A stretch of 64,000 bases of DNA from Streptomyces sp. P9-A4 (GCF_036634195.1 NZ_JAZIFY010000001.1:1560501-1624500), one strand, 5' to 3'; shown: positions 1-8,679, counted from the stretch's first letter. Numbers and translations are program-made. Notes: generated by a model from the sequence alone, not told the origin.

Positions 1-2
1 GC

Positions 3-1988
3 TGCTACGAACGGCTCGCCCGCGAGGACGCCCCGACGGCCGCGTGGGTGCGCGCGTACGTGGACGGGGTCAACGACGGGCTCGCGGAAGGGGCGCGGCG
101 CGCACCCGAGTTCGCCGCGACCGGCCTCACGGCCGGACGGTGGGAACCGTGGACCCCGCTCGCCGTCTGGCTGTCCACGCACATCCTGTTCGCCGGCTTC
201 CCCACCAAGCTGTGGCGCGAGGAGGTCGCCCGGCGGCTGGGCGAGGAGTGGACCGAGCTCTTCGCGACCGACGGGCCCGGCACCGCCGGCTCCAACGGCT
301 GGGTGGTCGCCGGCGGGCGGACCGCGAGCGGGGCGGCGCTTGTCGCCGGGGACCCGCACCGGTTCATCGAGGCGCCCGGCGCCTACCAGCAGATCCGCCT
401 CGCCTGCCCCGCGTACGACGTGGTGGGCCTCGCCGTGCCCGGCGTCCCCGGACTCGCGCACTTCGGCCACACCGGCCCGGTGGCCTGGGCCATCACCAAC
501 GCGATGGCGGACTACCAGGACCTGTACCGGGAGCGGCTGCGGCGGCTCCCGGACGGCGGGGTGGAGGCGTACGGCCCCGAGGGCTGGCGCCGGGCCACGG
601 CCCACACGGAGACGATCGAGGTCGCGGGCGGGGAGCCGGTCGTGATCGAGGTGGTGGAGACGGACCGGGGGCCGGTGATCATCGGCGGGGCGGAGGAGGA
701 CGACGGCGACGGCGGGGGCGGTCCCGGAAACACCCACGGGGACAGGTCCGGGGGCGGTCCCGGGGACACCCACGGGGACAGGTCCGGGGGCGGTCCCGGG
801 GACACCCACGGGGACAGGTCGGCTGCGGCCTCGGCCGTCGGTCACTCCCCCGTCCTGGAGGCCGTCAGTCTGCGGTACCCGCCCCGCGTCACCTCCGCGC
901 TCGGTTTCGGTGTGCTGCCCGCGCTGCTCCGCGCCCGGACCGTCGGGGACGTGGACGCCGCGCTCGACGGCTGGGTCGAGCCCGTGAACGTCGTCCAGGC
1001 CGCCGACACCCGGGGCGGTCTGCTGCACCGGGTGGCCGGCCACGTACCCGTACGGCACCGGTCCAACTCCCTGCGTCTCGTGCCCGCCTGGGACCCTGCG
1101 CACGCCTGGGAGGACGCCCCCGCGCCGCTGCCCCGCGCCGACGTCGACGGCCACGCCGTGATGGCGAACGCCCGGGGGCTGGCCGCGCCCCTCGGCGTCG
1201 AGTTCGCGCCGCCGCACCGGGCGGACCGGATCGACGCGCTGCTCGGCGCCTCGGCCGACTGGACCCCCGAGTCGACGGCCGCCGTCCACACCGACACCGA
1301 CAACCCCTCGGCGGCCCGGCTCCTCGCCGCCGTGGAGCGGGCTTCGGTCCTCTCCCCCGCCGCCTCGGCCGTACGGGACCGGCTGCTCGCCTGGGACCGG
1401 CGGATGGACGCCGAGAGCGCCGACGCCGGTCTCTACGCCGCCGTGCGCGGGGCGGTGGTGCGCAGGCTCGCCGGGCACGAGGCCTTCGCGGCGCTGCGCG
1501 AACCCGCCCCGTACCCCGCCCTGTTCCGGCCCTGGCTGGCGCTCGGGCCGCGTGTCGCCTTCGCCCTGGAGACGCTGCTCGTGGCCGGCCCCGTGCCCGC
1601 CGCGGACGTCGACCGGACCGTGCGCGAGGCGCTCGACGAGGTCGCGGCGGGAGAGCCACCCGCCGCCTGGGGCGTGACGCACCGGCTCGCGCCCTGGCAG
1701 GCGCTGCGCGACCCCGACGACGCCTACCGGCCGGGGCTCGGCGGGGACCACGACTGCGTGCTGTCCACGTCCAGCGTGCCCGGCTGGACCGACCTCAGCG
1801 CCCGCGCCTCCGCCGCCCGTTACGTCTGGGACCTCGCCGACCGGGGGCGGAGCCGCTGGATCGTGCCGTTCGGCGCGTCCGGAGTCCCCGGCGACCCGCA
1901 CCACCTCGACCAACTCCCCCTGTGGCTGCGGGGCGAGCTCGCCCCCGTCACCACCGACTGGCAGTACCTCACCAAGGAGCAGGGATGA
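3..1988 (+). CDS. Penicillin acylase (penicillin amidase) family Ntn-hydrolase, 5' end cut by window
   Basis: Hydrolase of the N-terminal nucleophile superfamily, which cleaves amide bonds of acyl side chains (beta-lactams, acyl-homoserine lactones, or acylated siderophore precursors as in PvdQ). The frame is open to the left edge, so the start, any signal peptide and most of the alpha chain lie outside. The autoprocessing site is visible: T-A-G followed by S-N-G-W at about nt 291, where Ser would become the beta-chain N-terminal nucleophile. The downstream G-D-P-H motif (about nt 351) and the F-G-H-T-G-P-V-A-W block (about nt 462-488) are family signatures. A three-copy 12-residue Gly/Asp repeat interrupts the beta chain near nt 714-821. 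The stop overlaps the next gene's ATG (ATGA), so translation is coupled to a siderophore-type acetyltransferase, which hints at a role in siderophore maturation (inference). Confidence 0.9.
   Translation, partial: CYERLAREDAPTAAWVRAYVDGVNDGLAEGARRAPEFAATGLTAGRWEPWTPLAVWLSTHILFAGFPTKLWREEVARRLGEEWTELFATDGPGTAGSNGWVVAGGRTASGAALVAGDPHRFIEAPGAYQQIRLACPAYDVVGLAVPGVPGLAHFGHTGPVAWAITNAMADYQDLYRERLRRLPDGGVEAYGPEGWRRATAHTETIEVAGGEPVVIEVVETDRGPVIIGGAEEDDGDGGGGPGNTHGDRSGGGPGDTHGDRSGGGPGDTHGDRSAAASAVGHSPVLEAVSLRYPPRVTSALGFGVLPALLRARTVGDVDAALDGWVEPVNVVQAADTRGGLLHRVAGHVPVRHRSNSLRLVPAWDPAHAWEDAPAPLPRADVDGHAVMANARGLAAPLGVEFAPPHRADRIDALLGASADWTPESTAAVHTDTDNPSAARLLAAVERASVLSPAASAVRDRLLAWDRRMDAESADAGLYAAVRGAVVRRLAGHEAFAALREPAPYPALFRPWLALGPRVAFALETLLVAGPVPAADVDRTVREALDEVAAGEPPAAWGVTHRLAPWQALRDPDDAYRPGLGGDHDCVLSTSSVPGWTDLSARASAARYVWDLADRGRSRWIVPFGASGVPGDPHHLDQLPLWLRGELAPVTTDWQYLTKEQG
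714..821 (+). repeat. Three tandem 36-bp repeats inside the acylase gene
   Basis: Units at 714-749, 750-785 and 786-821 are near identical and each encodes GGGPGDTHGDRS, with N for D in the first copy. The period is a multiple of three, so the reading frame is preserved. The segment probably forms a flexible surface loop in the beta chain; copy number could vary between strains. Confidence 0.95.
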
Positions 1989-2548
1989 CCACCGCCGTCT
2001 ACGTCCACCACGTCGAGGAACTCGGCACCGTCACGGTCCGGCCGGTCGAGCCCGACCTCGACGCGCCCCTGCTGCACCGCTGGGTCAACGAGGAGCGCTC
2101 CCGCTTCTGGGGCATGCTCGGGACCACCGTCGGGCAGGTCCGGGACGTCTACGCGCACCTCGACTCGCTCACCACCCACGACGGCTTCCTGGTGAGCCTG
2201 GACGACGAGCCCGTGGCCCTCTTCCAGACGTACGACCCCGGGGCCGACCGGGTCGGCGAGTGCTACGAGGTGCTGCCCGGGGACATCGGCGTGCATCTGC
2301 TGGTCGCCCCGGGCGCGGCCCCTCGGCCCGGGTACACCGGCGGGCTGCTCTCGGCGCTGATCGCCTTCTCGCTGCGGGACCACAGCCGGATCGTGGTCGA
2401 TCCGGACGCCGCCAACGAGAAGGCGGTCGCCCGCATGCTGCGGGCCGGGTTCGAGGCGGGCCCGGAGGTCGTACTGCCGGAGGTGGACCTGCCGGAGGTC
2501 TTCATCCCGGAGAAGAAGGCACGGCTCGCGTTCCTGACCCGGCGCTGA
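1985..2548 (+). CDS. GNAT acyltransferase of the hydroxamate-siderophore (IucB/AlcB-like) type
   Basis: 187 residues. The block H-R-W-V-N-E-E with R-F-W-G-M about ten residues on (about residues 31-45), and the C-terminal N-E-K-A-V-A-R-M-L-R-A-G-F then A-F-L-T-R-R, are the signature of the acetyltransferase subfamily that acylates N6-hydroxylysine or N-hydroxydiamines in NRPS-independent siderophore synthesis. It would use acetyl-CoA or a longer acyl-CoA in the cytoplasm. The ATG overlaps the stop of the penicillin acylase gene by 4 bases. No hydroxylase or IucA/IucC synthetase is visible here; if present they would be left of the window. The subfamily assignment is solid, the substrate is inferred. 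Confidence 0.85.
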   Translation: MTTAVYVHHVEELGTVTVRPVEPDLDAPLLHRWVNEERSRFWGMLGTTVGQVRDVYAHLDSLTTHDGFLVSLDDEPVALFQTYDPGADRVGECYEVLPGDIGVHLLVAPGAAPRPGYTGGLLSALIAFSLRDHSRIVVDPDAANEKAVARMLRAGFEAGPEVVLPEVDLPEVFIPEKKARLAFLTRR

Positions 2549-2573
2549 GCCGCCGACGGGACCGCATCGGCCC

Positions 2574-3659
2574 TCAGCCCACCACCCGCCCGTTCACGAC
2601 GACCCTGCGCGGCGCCGCCAGGACGCGGACGTCCGCGCGCGGGTCCTCGCCGTAGACGACGAGGTCGGCCGGGGCGCCCTCCTCCAGGGAGGGGCGGCCC
2701 AGCCAGGCCCTGGCCCCCCACGCGGTGGCCGCGAGCGCGTCGACCGGCGGGATGCCCGCCCGGGTCAGCTCCTCGACCTCCTCGGCGACGAGCCCGTGGG
2801 CGAGGGAGCCGCCCGCGTCGGTGCCGACGAAGACGGGGACGCCCGCGTCGAAGGCGGCGCGGACGGTGTCGTAGCGCCGCTCGTGCAGCCTGCGCATGTG
2901 CGCCGACCAGCGGGGGAACTTCTCCTCGCCGCCGTCCGCGAGGTGCGGGAAGGTCGCGATGTTCACCAGGGTGGGGACGATGGCGACACCCCGCTCGGCG
3001 AAGAGCGGGATGGTGTCCTCGGTGAGGCCGGTGGCGTGCTCGACGCAGTCGATGCCCGCCTCGACGAGGTCGCGGAGCGAGTCCTCCGCGAAGCAGTGCG
3101 CGGTGACGCGGGCGCCGAGCCGGTGCGCCTCCGCGATGGCCGCCTCGACCTCGGCGCGCGGCCAGCAGGCCGTGAGGTCGCCCGCCTCGCGGTCGATCCA
3201 GTCGCCGACGAGCTTGACCCAGCCGTCGCCGCGCCGGGCCTCGCGGCCGACGTACGCCACGAGGTCGGCGGGCTCGATCTCATGGGCGTAGTTGCGGATG
3301 TAGCGCCGGGTGCGGGCGATGTGCCGGCCTGCGCGGATGATCTTCGGCAGGTCCTCGCGGTCGTCGATCCAGCGGGTGTCGGACGGCGAGCCCGCGTCGC
3401 GGATGAGCAGGGTGCCCGCGTCCCGGTCGGTGAGGGCCTGCTTCTCGCTGGTGGTCTCGTCGACGGGGCCGTGCCGGTCGAGGCCGACATGGCAGTGGGC
3501 GTCGACGAGTCCGGGCAGCACCCAGCCCTCGACGGTGACCGCCTCGGCGGCGGGCCGGTCGAAGGTGATCCGCCCGTCGACGCACCACAGTTCGTCCCGT
3601 ACGTCCTCGGGGCCGACGAGCACCCGCCCCTTCACGTGCAGCACCGTGTGATCGCTCAT
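2574..3659 (-). CDS. Metal-dependent amidohydrolase (imidazolonepropionase-like)
   Basis: 361 residues with the amidohydrolase-superfamily metal ligands in order: H55-x-H57 in D-A-H-C-H-V-G-L, K149 as possible carbamylated lysine, H188 in T-A-H-C-F, H208 in E-H-A-T-G-L and D281 in G-T-D-A-G-G-S. It begins with a small beta-sandwich (residues 1-50) and ends with the usual return to that domain. It should hydrolyse a cyclic or linear amide, or a prolidase-like substrate, in the cytoplasm; the substrate cannot be read from sequence. It converges on the acetyltransferase with a 25-bp gap and stands alone otherwise. ATG start at the first in-frame codon, no signal peptide. Confidence 0.85.
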   Translation of the reverse strand: MSDHTVLHVKGRVLVGPEDVRDELWCVDGRITFDRPAAEAVTVEGWVLPGLVDAHCHVGLDRHGPVDETTSEKQALTDRDAGTLLIRDAGSPSDTRWIDDREDLPKIIRAGRHIARTRRYIRNYAHEIEPADLVAYVGREARRGDGWVKLVGDWIDREAGDLTACWPRAEVEAAIAEAHRLGARVTAHCFAEDSLRDLVEAGIDCVEHATGLTEDTIPLFAERGVAIVPTLVNIATFPHLADGGEEKFPRWSAHMRRLHERRYDTVRAAFDAGVPVFVGTDAGGSLAHGLVAEEVEELTRAGIPPVDALAATAWGARAWLGRPSLEEGAPADLVVYGEDPRADVRVLAAPRRVVVNGRVVG

Positions 3660-3711
3660 GTCTGCACTGTACGAGGGCGGGTGCCGGGCCGGGACCCCCG
3701 ATCGGGGGGGG

Positions 3712-4407
3712 TCACTCGTCGATCGCGGCCCCGTAGCGGGCGTCGAGGGCCGGGCCGCCGAAGGTGCCGGCGTTGACGGTCCACGAGCCGGTGGCGGTGA
3801 GTCCGCCCCTGCCCGCCGAGAAGACCCAGACGCAGCCGTCGCCGGTGTCCTCGCCGGGCGCGGCGGTGAGGAGGCCGAAGCGGCCGTCGGCGTCGGGGTC
3901 GACCAGCCGGACCTGGCCGCCGAACTTGTCGCCCTTCTCCACCACGCCCGGTACGGACGGGGAGTTCTGCGTCCAGGAGGCGGAGCCGGTGCCGGTCAGG
4001 CCCCGGGCCGTGCCGCGCAGGAGGGTGACCATGCCGGCGTCGGCGACGGTGCCGATGTCCTCGCCGGGGGCGCCTATGACGGCGTCGTCGTAGCCGTCGC
4101 CGGCCTCGGCGCCGCCGGGCACCCCGGGGGTGTTCTGGCTGATGACGGTGGCGGCGCGGGTGTCGATGCCGTCCGGGGAGCCGTACTGGACGGTGACGAG
4201 GCCCGCGCCCCGCTGTCCGCCGACGGCGGCGCCGGGCGCCCCGACGAGGACGTCGTCGAAGCCGTCGCCGTCGAAGTCGCAGTTGCGGTCGTCGGCGCGG
4301 GTGCTGCCCGGCACCCCGGCCCAGGCGGCGGGCGCGGTCACGATCCCGGCGCCGGTGAGAAGGAGGAGGGTCGCCGCGGCGAGGGCCGCGGAACGGTGCT
4401 TGCGCAT
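3712..4407 (-). CDS. Short secreted FG-GAP repeat protein
   Basis: 231 residues starting M-R-K-H-R-S, with a classic signal peptide (hydrophobic A/L run, cleavage near A-W-A-G) and an AGGAG ribosome binding site upstream of 4407; the longer open frame reaching 4641 has no such site. One intact FG-GAP/integrin-alpha calcium loop is visible, D-F-D-G-D-G-F-D-D-V-L-V-G-A-P-G, and a second, G-D-G-Y-D-D-A-V-I-G-A-P-G, has lost the front of its loop: it reads E-A-G-D-G-Y-D-D instead of the usual D-x-D-G-D-G-Y-D-D, as if an in-frame deletion had joined two G-D pairs. Family members in Streptomyces usually have 400 or more residues and a full propeller. This one may be an eroded copy; function unknown. 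Confidence 0.75.
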   Translation of the reverse strand: MRKHRSAALAAATLLLLTGAGIVTAPAAWAGVPGSTRADDRNCDFDGDGFDDVLVGAPGAAVGGQRGAGLVTVQYGSPDGIDTRAATVISQNTPGVPGGAEAGDGYDDAVIGAPGEDIGTVADAGMVTLLRGTARGLTGTGSASWTQNSPSVPGVVEKGDKFGGQVRLVDPDADGRFGLLTAAPGEDTGDGCVWVFSAGRGGLTATGSWTVNAGTFGGPALDARYGAAIDE

Positions 4408-4628
4408 GGAGCTGCTCCTGGATTCGGAGGGTTCCGGGCGGCTGCGGGGGTGCGCCGGACGGGGCCCGTGCCCGGTCCGTCGCCCTGTTGGACAGCTGAT
4501 GTCCCATGACGGTTGCACGGGAAACGAAGATCCCATTTGTACAGGTGGGCCAAGGGCGCCCCGGGGGTGCCTCGGTACCCTGATCCGGAGTTCCGCCCGC
4601 ACCGCACCGAGTCGAAGAAGGCACCGCC

Positions 4629-5732
4629 GTGACCGTGACACATCCGCTCCTGGACCTGGCCCCGCTGACCGCCGCGCATTTCGCGTCGATCGAGCGGCGG
4701 GTGGCCGCGCTGCTCTCCACGGAGCAGGACGTGGTGATCACCCAGGGCGAGGCGCTGCTTCCCCTGGAGGGCTGCATCCGCAGTGGGGCGCGGGCGGGGT
4801 CGACCGCGCTGAACGTGGTCACGGGACCGTACGGGCAGACCTTCGGCAACTGGCTGCGGGACTGCGGCGCGACCGTGGTCGACCTGGAGGTGCCCTTCCA
4901 CGCGGCGGTGACGGCCGCGCAGGTGGAGCAGGCGCTCGCCGCGCACCCGGAGATCGACTTCGTGTCGCTGGTGCACGCGGAGGCGGCGACCGGCAACACC
5001 AACCCGGTGGCGGAGATCGGTGAGGTCGTACGGGCGCACGGCGCGCTGTTCTACCTGGACGCGGTGGCCTCGATCGGCGCGGAGCCGGTGCTGCCGGACG
5101 CGTGGGGCGTGGACATGTGCATCATCGGCGCGCAGAAGGCGATGGGCGGGCCCGCCGGGGTGTCGGCGGTGTCGGTGAGCGCCCGCGCCTGGGAGCGGTT
5201 CGCGGCCAACCCGGCCGCCCCGCGCCGCTCGTACCTCTCCCTCCTGGACTGGAAGGAGCGCTGGATCGACGGTGGCCGCAAGGCGCTGCTGCACGCGCCC
5301 GCGCAGCTGGAGATGCTGGCTCTCGAAGCGTGTGTGGAGCGGATCGAGTCGGAGGGTCTGGACGCGCTGATGGCGCGGCACGCCTCGGCGGCGGCGGCGA
5401 CCCGGGCGGGGGCGCTGGCGCTGGGCGGCGGTCTGGAGCCGTATGTGTACGAGGCGCGGGACGCGGCCCCGGTGGCGACGACGCTGCGCGCGCCGGCCGG
5501 GGTGGACGCCTCGGAGCTGGTCGCGAAGGCGCTCTCCGCCGATCCGTCGCTGCCGCTGATCGCGGGCGGCGGTGCGCTGTCCAAGGAGATGATCCGGGTC
5601 AACCACTACGGGGTGGACGCGACGCCGGGCGCCGTGCAGTCCTCGCTGGCGGCGCTGGGCGCGGCGCTCGGCGAGTCGGGCCGGACGGTGGACCTGGAGG
5701 GGGCACGCCGGGCGGTCACCGAGGCCTGGTAG
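4629..5732 (+). CDS. Class V PLP-dependent aminotransferase (alanine-glyoxylate / serine-pyruvate type)
   Basis: 367 residues of fold-type I. The PLP Schiff-base lysine is K170 in [11 protein letters not shown], the pyridine-nitrogen aspartate is D144 in [10 protein letters not shown], and the N-terminal G-E-A-L-L-P-L-E-G (residues 40-48) matches the substrate-loop region of the group. It would move an amino group between a small amino acid and a 2-oxo acid such as glyoxylate. Starts at GTG 4629, about 220 bp from the divergent FG-GAP gene; it is followed by a strong hairpin at 5739-5791 and is probably monocistronic. Exact amino donor not determined. Confidence 0.85.
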   Translation: MTVTHPLLDLAPLTAAHFASIERRVAALLSTEQDVVITQGEALLPLEGCIRSGARAGSTALNVVTGPYGQTFGNWLRDCGATVVDLEVPFHAAVTAAQVEQALAAHPEIDFVSLVHAEAATGNTNPVAEIGEVVRAHGALFYLDAVASIGAEPVLPDAWGVDMCIIGAQKAMGGPAGVSAVSVSARAWERFAANPAAPRRSYLSLLDWKERWIDGGRKALLHAPAQLEMLALEACVERIESEGLDALMARHASAAAATRAGALALGGGLEPYVYEARDAAPVATTLRAPAGVDASELVAKALSADPSLPLIAGGGALSKEMIRVNHYGVDATPGAVQSSLAALGAALGESGRTVDLEGARRAVTEAW

Positions 5733-5738
5733 CGGGTC

Positions 5739-5791
5739 GTACGGGGAGGGGCGGGGGTCCGGTCGTCCGGGCCCCCGCCCCTTCTCCGTAC
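5739..5791. terminator. Bidirectional hairpin between convergent genes
   Basis: About 22 bp of G-rich arm (GTACGGGGAGGGGCGGGGG) pair with CCCCCGCCCCTTCTCCGTAC, with one bulge and a short loop. It sits between the convergent aminotransferase and ene-reductase stops. Confidence 0.75.
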
Positions 5792-5797
5792 CCGGGA

Positions 5798-6868
5798 CTA
5801 CAGCGCCGGGTAGTCGATGTAGCCCTCGGCGCCGCCGGAGTACATGTTGGCGGGGTTCGGGGTGGCGTAGGGGCCGTCGGCGGCCAGGCGGGCGGGCAGG
5901 TCGGGGTTGGCGATGAAGAGCCTGCCGTAGGCGACGAGGTCGGTGATGCCGTCCTCGATCAGGGCCAGGGACTCGGCGCCGGTCGGGTCGGCGCCGGTGG
6001 ACGGGTTGAGGATGAAGGTGCCGGCGAACCGCTTGCGCAGGTCGAGGACGAGCGGGCGGCGCTCGGGGCCGGTCTCCAGGACGTGGAGGTAGGCGATGCC
6101 GACGGGCTCGATCGCGGTGAGGAGCCGGGTGTAGGTCTCCTCGGTGTCGGTCTCGCTGATGTCGTTGAGGGTGTTGGCCGGGGAGATGCGCAGTCCGGTG
6201 CGCTCGGGGCCGATCTCGGCGGCGACGGCCTTCACGACCTCGACGGCGAGGCGGATGCGGTTCTCGACCGGGCCGCCCCACTCGTCGGTGCGGTGGTTGG
6301 AGCCGGTGGCCAGGAACTGCTGGATGAGGTAGCCGTTGGCGCCGTGGATCTCGACGCCGTCGAAGCCGGCCTCGACGGCGTTGCGGGCGGCGGAGGCGAA
6401 GCCGGCGACGCCCTCGTGCACCTGGTCGGAGGTCAGCTCGCGCGGGGTGACGAAGTCCTTGGGGCCCTCGTGGGTGTAGACCTGGCCGACGGCGGCGACG
6501 GGCGAGGGGCCGACGGGGTGGAGGTCGCCGTCGAGGAGGTCGGGGTGGCCGATCCGTCCGGAGTGCATGAGCTGGGCGAAGATCCGGCCGCCGCGCTCGT
6601 GGACGGCGGTGGTGACCTCGCGCCAGGCGGCGATCTGCTCACGGCTGTGGAGGCCGGGGGTGTTGGGGTAGCCCTGACCCTCGGGCACCGGCTGGACGCC
6701 CTCGCTGATGATCAGCCCGGCGGAGGCGCGCTGGGCGTAGTACTCGGCGACGATCGCCGGAGGGGTGCCGTCCTCGCCGTTGGCCCGGCTGCGGGTCATG
6801 GGGGCCATCGCGATGCGGTTGGCGAGACGTGTTCCGGCGAGGTCGATGGGGTCGAATGCAGTGGTCAC
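5798..6868 (-). CDS. Old yellow enzyme family ene-reductase (NemA-like NADH:flavin oxidoreductase)
   Basis: 356 residues, an FMN TIM barrel. Active-site H175 and N178 in E-I-H-G-A-N-G-Y, plus Y180, are the substrate carbonyl-binding and proton-donor residues of bacterial OYEs; P-M-T-R-S-R near residue 23 and F-A-Q-L-M-H-S-G-R at about 97-105 bind FMN. It reduces activated alkenes, maleimides or nitro compounds with NAD(P)H in the cytoplasm. GTG start at 6868 with GAGGG upstream. It is divergent from a MarR regulator across 115 bp that contains two inverted TGGTCGGCCA copies, so induction by an electrophile sensed by that regulator is likely. Confidence 0.92.
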   Translation of the reverse strand: MTTAFDPIDLAGTRLANRIAMAPMTRSRANGEDGTPPAIVAEYYAQRASAGLIISEGVQPVPEGQGYPNTPGLHSREQIAAWREVTTAVHERGGRIFAQLMHSGRIGHPDLLDGDLHPVGPSPVAAVGQVYTHEGPKDFVTPRELTSDQVHEGVAGFASAARNAVEAGFDGVEIHGANGYLIQQFLATGSNHRTDEWGGPVENRIRLAVEVVKAVAAEIGPERTGLRISPANTLNDISETDTEETYTRLLTAIEPVGIAYLHVLETGPERRPLVLDLRKRFAGTFILNPSTGADPTGAESLALIEDGITDLVAYGRLFIANPDLPARLAADGPYATPNPANMYSGGAEGYIDYPAL

Positions 6869-6890
6869 GGCTGTCCCTCACATGAATATG

Positions 6891-6944
6891 TGGTCGGCCA
6901 ACTAATCGGGCCGTTGTCACTGTAACCCATTCATTGGCCGACCA
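6891..6944. promoter_or_regulatory. Paired inverted operator for the MarR regulator
   Basis: TGGTCGGCCAA at 6891-6901 is repeated in perfect inverted orientation as TTGGCCGACCA at 6934-6944, 43 bp centre to centre. Each copy is itself a near-palindrome (TGGYCGRCCA). They flank the divergent promoters of the ene-reductase and marR-type genes, one copy near each gene. Confidence 0.75.
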
Positions 6945-6983
6945 AGGTAATCTTGTGGGCAAGAGCCGTCCCGAGGAGTCCGC

Positions 6984-7517
6984 ATGTCAGGAACCGACCC
7001 CGTCTGTACCGAGTCGGTGCCGCCCGCCCGCCCGGAGGGAGCGCCGTCGGCCGCCCGCTTCGGGCCCGTCAGCATCGCCCTGGCGACGGTGGCCCGCATG
7101 CACCGGATCGCCGCCGGGCGGCGGCTCAAGGAGCTCGGCCTCTACCCGGGCCAGGAGATGATGATGATGCGGCTCTGGGACTGCGGGCCGGTCCGCCAGT
7201 CCGAGCTGATCCAGTCCCTGGGCCTCGACGCCTCGACGGTGACGAAGATGCTCCAGCGCCTCGAACAGTGCGGCCACGTCCGCCGTGGCCCCGACCCGGC
7301 CGACCGCCGCGCGGTCCTGGTCGAGGCGACGGACGAGGGACGGGCGCTGCGCGCCGGCGTCGAGGGCGTATGGAAGGACCTGGAGGCGCTGTCCCTCGAC
7401 GGGCTCGGCCCGGCCGACCGGACGGAACTGGCCCGGCTCCTCGGACTGGTGGCGGACAACCTGCGCGAGGAGGCGGGCGAGGGGGCCGAGTGCCCGGCAC
7501 CGCCGGACCGCTGCTGA
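6984..7517 (+). CDS. MarR family transcriptional regulator
   Basis: 177 residues; a winged helix-turn-helix lies at about residues 60-125, with Q-S-E-L-I-Q-S-L-G-L-D-A-S-T-V-T-K-M-L as the recognition helix region and R-G-P-D-P-A-D-R-R-A-V as the wing. It should repress itself and the divergent ene-reductase gene by binding the paired TGGTCGGCCA sites between them and release DNA on binding or reacting with a phenolic or electrophilic ligand. No cysteine is prominent in the ligand pocket region, so ligand binding is more likely than thiol oxidation. The 35-residue N-terminal extension before the first helix is Pro/Ala-rich. ATG chosen because of GAGGAG just upstream. Confidence 0.88.
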   Translation: MSGTDPVCTESVPPARPEGAPSAARFGPVSIALATVARMHRIAAGRRLKELGLYPGQEMMMMRLWDCGPVRQSELIQSLGLDASTVTKMLQRLEQCGHVRRGPDPADRRAVLVEATDEGRALRAGVEGVWKDLEALSLDGLGPADRTELARLLGLVADNLREEAGEGAECPAPPDRC

Positions 7518-7567
7518 GACGGGGGTACGGGCACGGATCCCGGCGCGCGGCGCCGAGCGGGGCGCTC

Positions 7568-7603
7568 CGGGGGTACGGACGCCCCGGCGCGTACGTACCC
7601 CCG
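7568..7603. terminator. Hairpin between convergent genes
   Basis: CGGGGGTACG (7568-7577) and CGTACCCCCG (7594-7603) form a perfect 10-bp stem with a 16-nt loop in the 103-bp gap between the marR-type gene and the aminotransferase-like gene. Confidence 0.7.
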
Positions 7604-7620
7604 CAGGACCGGTACGGGGC

Positions 7621-8679
7621 TCAGCCCGCCAGGGCGTCCAGGGCCCGGTCCACGTCCGCGGCCGTGTTGTACAGGTGGAACGAGGCCCGCAGGTTGCCCG
7701 CGCGGGCCGAGAGCAGGACGCCGGCCTCGCGCAGCGCGTCGGCGCGGTCCCCGAGACCCGGGACGGCGACGACGGTCGAGTCGTCCATGACCGGCGCGTG
7801 GCCGAGGGCGAGGAGTCCGGAGCGGAAGCGGGCCGCGAGCCCCTTGTCGTGGGCCTCGATCCGCTCGATGCCGATCTCCTCGAGGAGGGCGAGCGAGCGG
7901 GCCGCCCCGTGGTACGAGAGGAAGGCCGCGGGCTCGTCGAAGCGGCGTGCGGAGCGGGCCAGTTCGCGGACCGGGCCGTAGCTGTTCACCCACAGCTCCT
8001 CCCCGGTGACCCAGTTGGCGTGGATCGCGAGCAGCGAGTCCTGCGCCTCCTCGGTGACGGTGAGGAAGGACGCCCCGCGCGGGCAGAGCAGGTACTTGTA
8101 GCCGCCGGCGACCGTGTAGTCCCACTCCCCCGCGCGCAGCGGCAGCCAGCCGGCCGACTGCGTGGCGTCGAGGAGAGTGCGGGCGCCGTGGGCGGCCGCC
8201 GCGGCCCGTATCGCCGCCAGGTCGGCCGTACGGCCGTCCGCCGACTGCACGGCCGAGAAGGCGACGAGCGCGGTCTCCGGGCGGACGGACTCGGCGAGCT
8301 GCTCCAGGGGCACGAACCGGGTCTTGAGGTCGCCCCGGACCGTGAAGGGGGTGATGACGGAGGAGAAGTCGCCCTCGGGGAAGAGGATCTCGGACCCGGC
8401 GGGCATCGACTGGGCGATCATCCCGCAGTGCACGGCGACCGAGCTGCCGACGGCGACCCGCTCGTGCGGGACGCCCACCAGGCGGCCGAAGGCGGCGCGG
8501 GCCTCCTCGACGACCGCGAAGTCCCCGGCGCCTTCGGCACGGCCGTCGGCGGTCTCCTCCGCGAGGAGGGTGACCGCGTCGACGGTCCGGCGGGGCAGCA
8601 GCCCGCACGTGGAGGTGTTCAGGTAGGTCTTCTTGGGCGCGAACTCGGCGCCGCCGAGCGGCTGGTCAAGGGAATCCAT
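7621..8679 (-). CDS. Class V aminotransferase-fold PLP enzyme
   Basis: 352 residues. PLP lysine K195 in A-G-G-Y-K-Y-L-L-C-P-R-G, nitrogen-binding D171 in T-L-L-D-A-T-Q-S-A-G-W, and N-terminal Y-L-N-T-S-T-C-G-L-L-P place it with the cysteine desulfurase/isopenicillin-N-epimerase-like branch; there is no catalytic Cys loop of the SufS type, so it is an aminotransferase or epimerase-like enzyme of unknown substrate. The G-G-Y-K-Y-L motif is typical of small-molecule-acting members. ATG at 8679 with GTGGGGA upstream; 122 bp then separate it from the next minus-strand gene. Apparently monocistronic. Confidence 0.82.
   Translation of the reverse strand: MDSLDQPLGGAEFAPKKTYLNTSTCGLLPRRTVDAVTLLAEETADGRAEGAGDFAVVEEARAAFGRLVGVPHERVAVGSSVAVHCGMIAQSMPAGSEILFPEGDFSSVITPFTVRGDLKTRFVPLEQLAESVRPETALVAFSAVQSADGRTADLAAIRAAAAAHGARTLLDATQSAGWLPLRAGEWDYTVAGGYKYLLCPRGASFLTVTEEAQDSLLAIHANWVTGEELWVNSYGPVRELARSARRFDEPAAFLSYHGAARSLALLEEIGIERIEAHDKGLAARFRSGLLALGHAPVMDDSTVVAVPGLGDRADALREAGVLLSARAGNLRASFHLYNTAADVDRALDALAG

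Noticed and set aside
44..2548. Long open frame with Arg/Gly-rich translation spanning the acylase and acetyltransferase genes
   Set aside because: It is the +1 shadow of the acylase gene that happens to run into the true acetyltransferase frame; only 1985-2548 has protein-like sequence.
5102..6925. 607-codon plus-strand frame opposite the ene-reductase gene
   Set aside because: Antisense shadow; the ene-reductase has all active-site motifs in its own frame.
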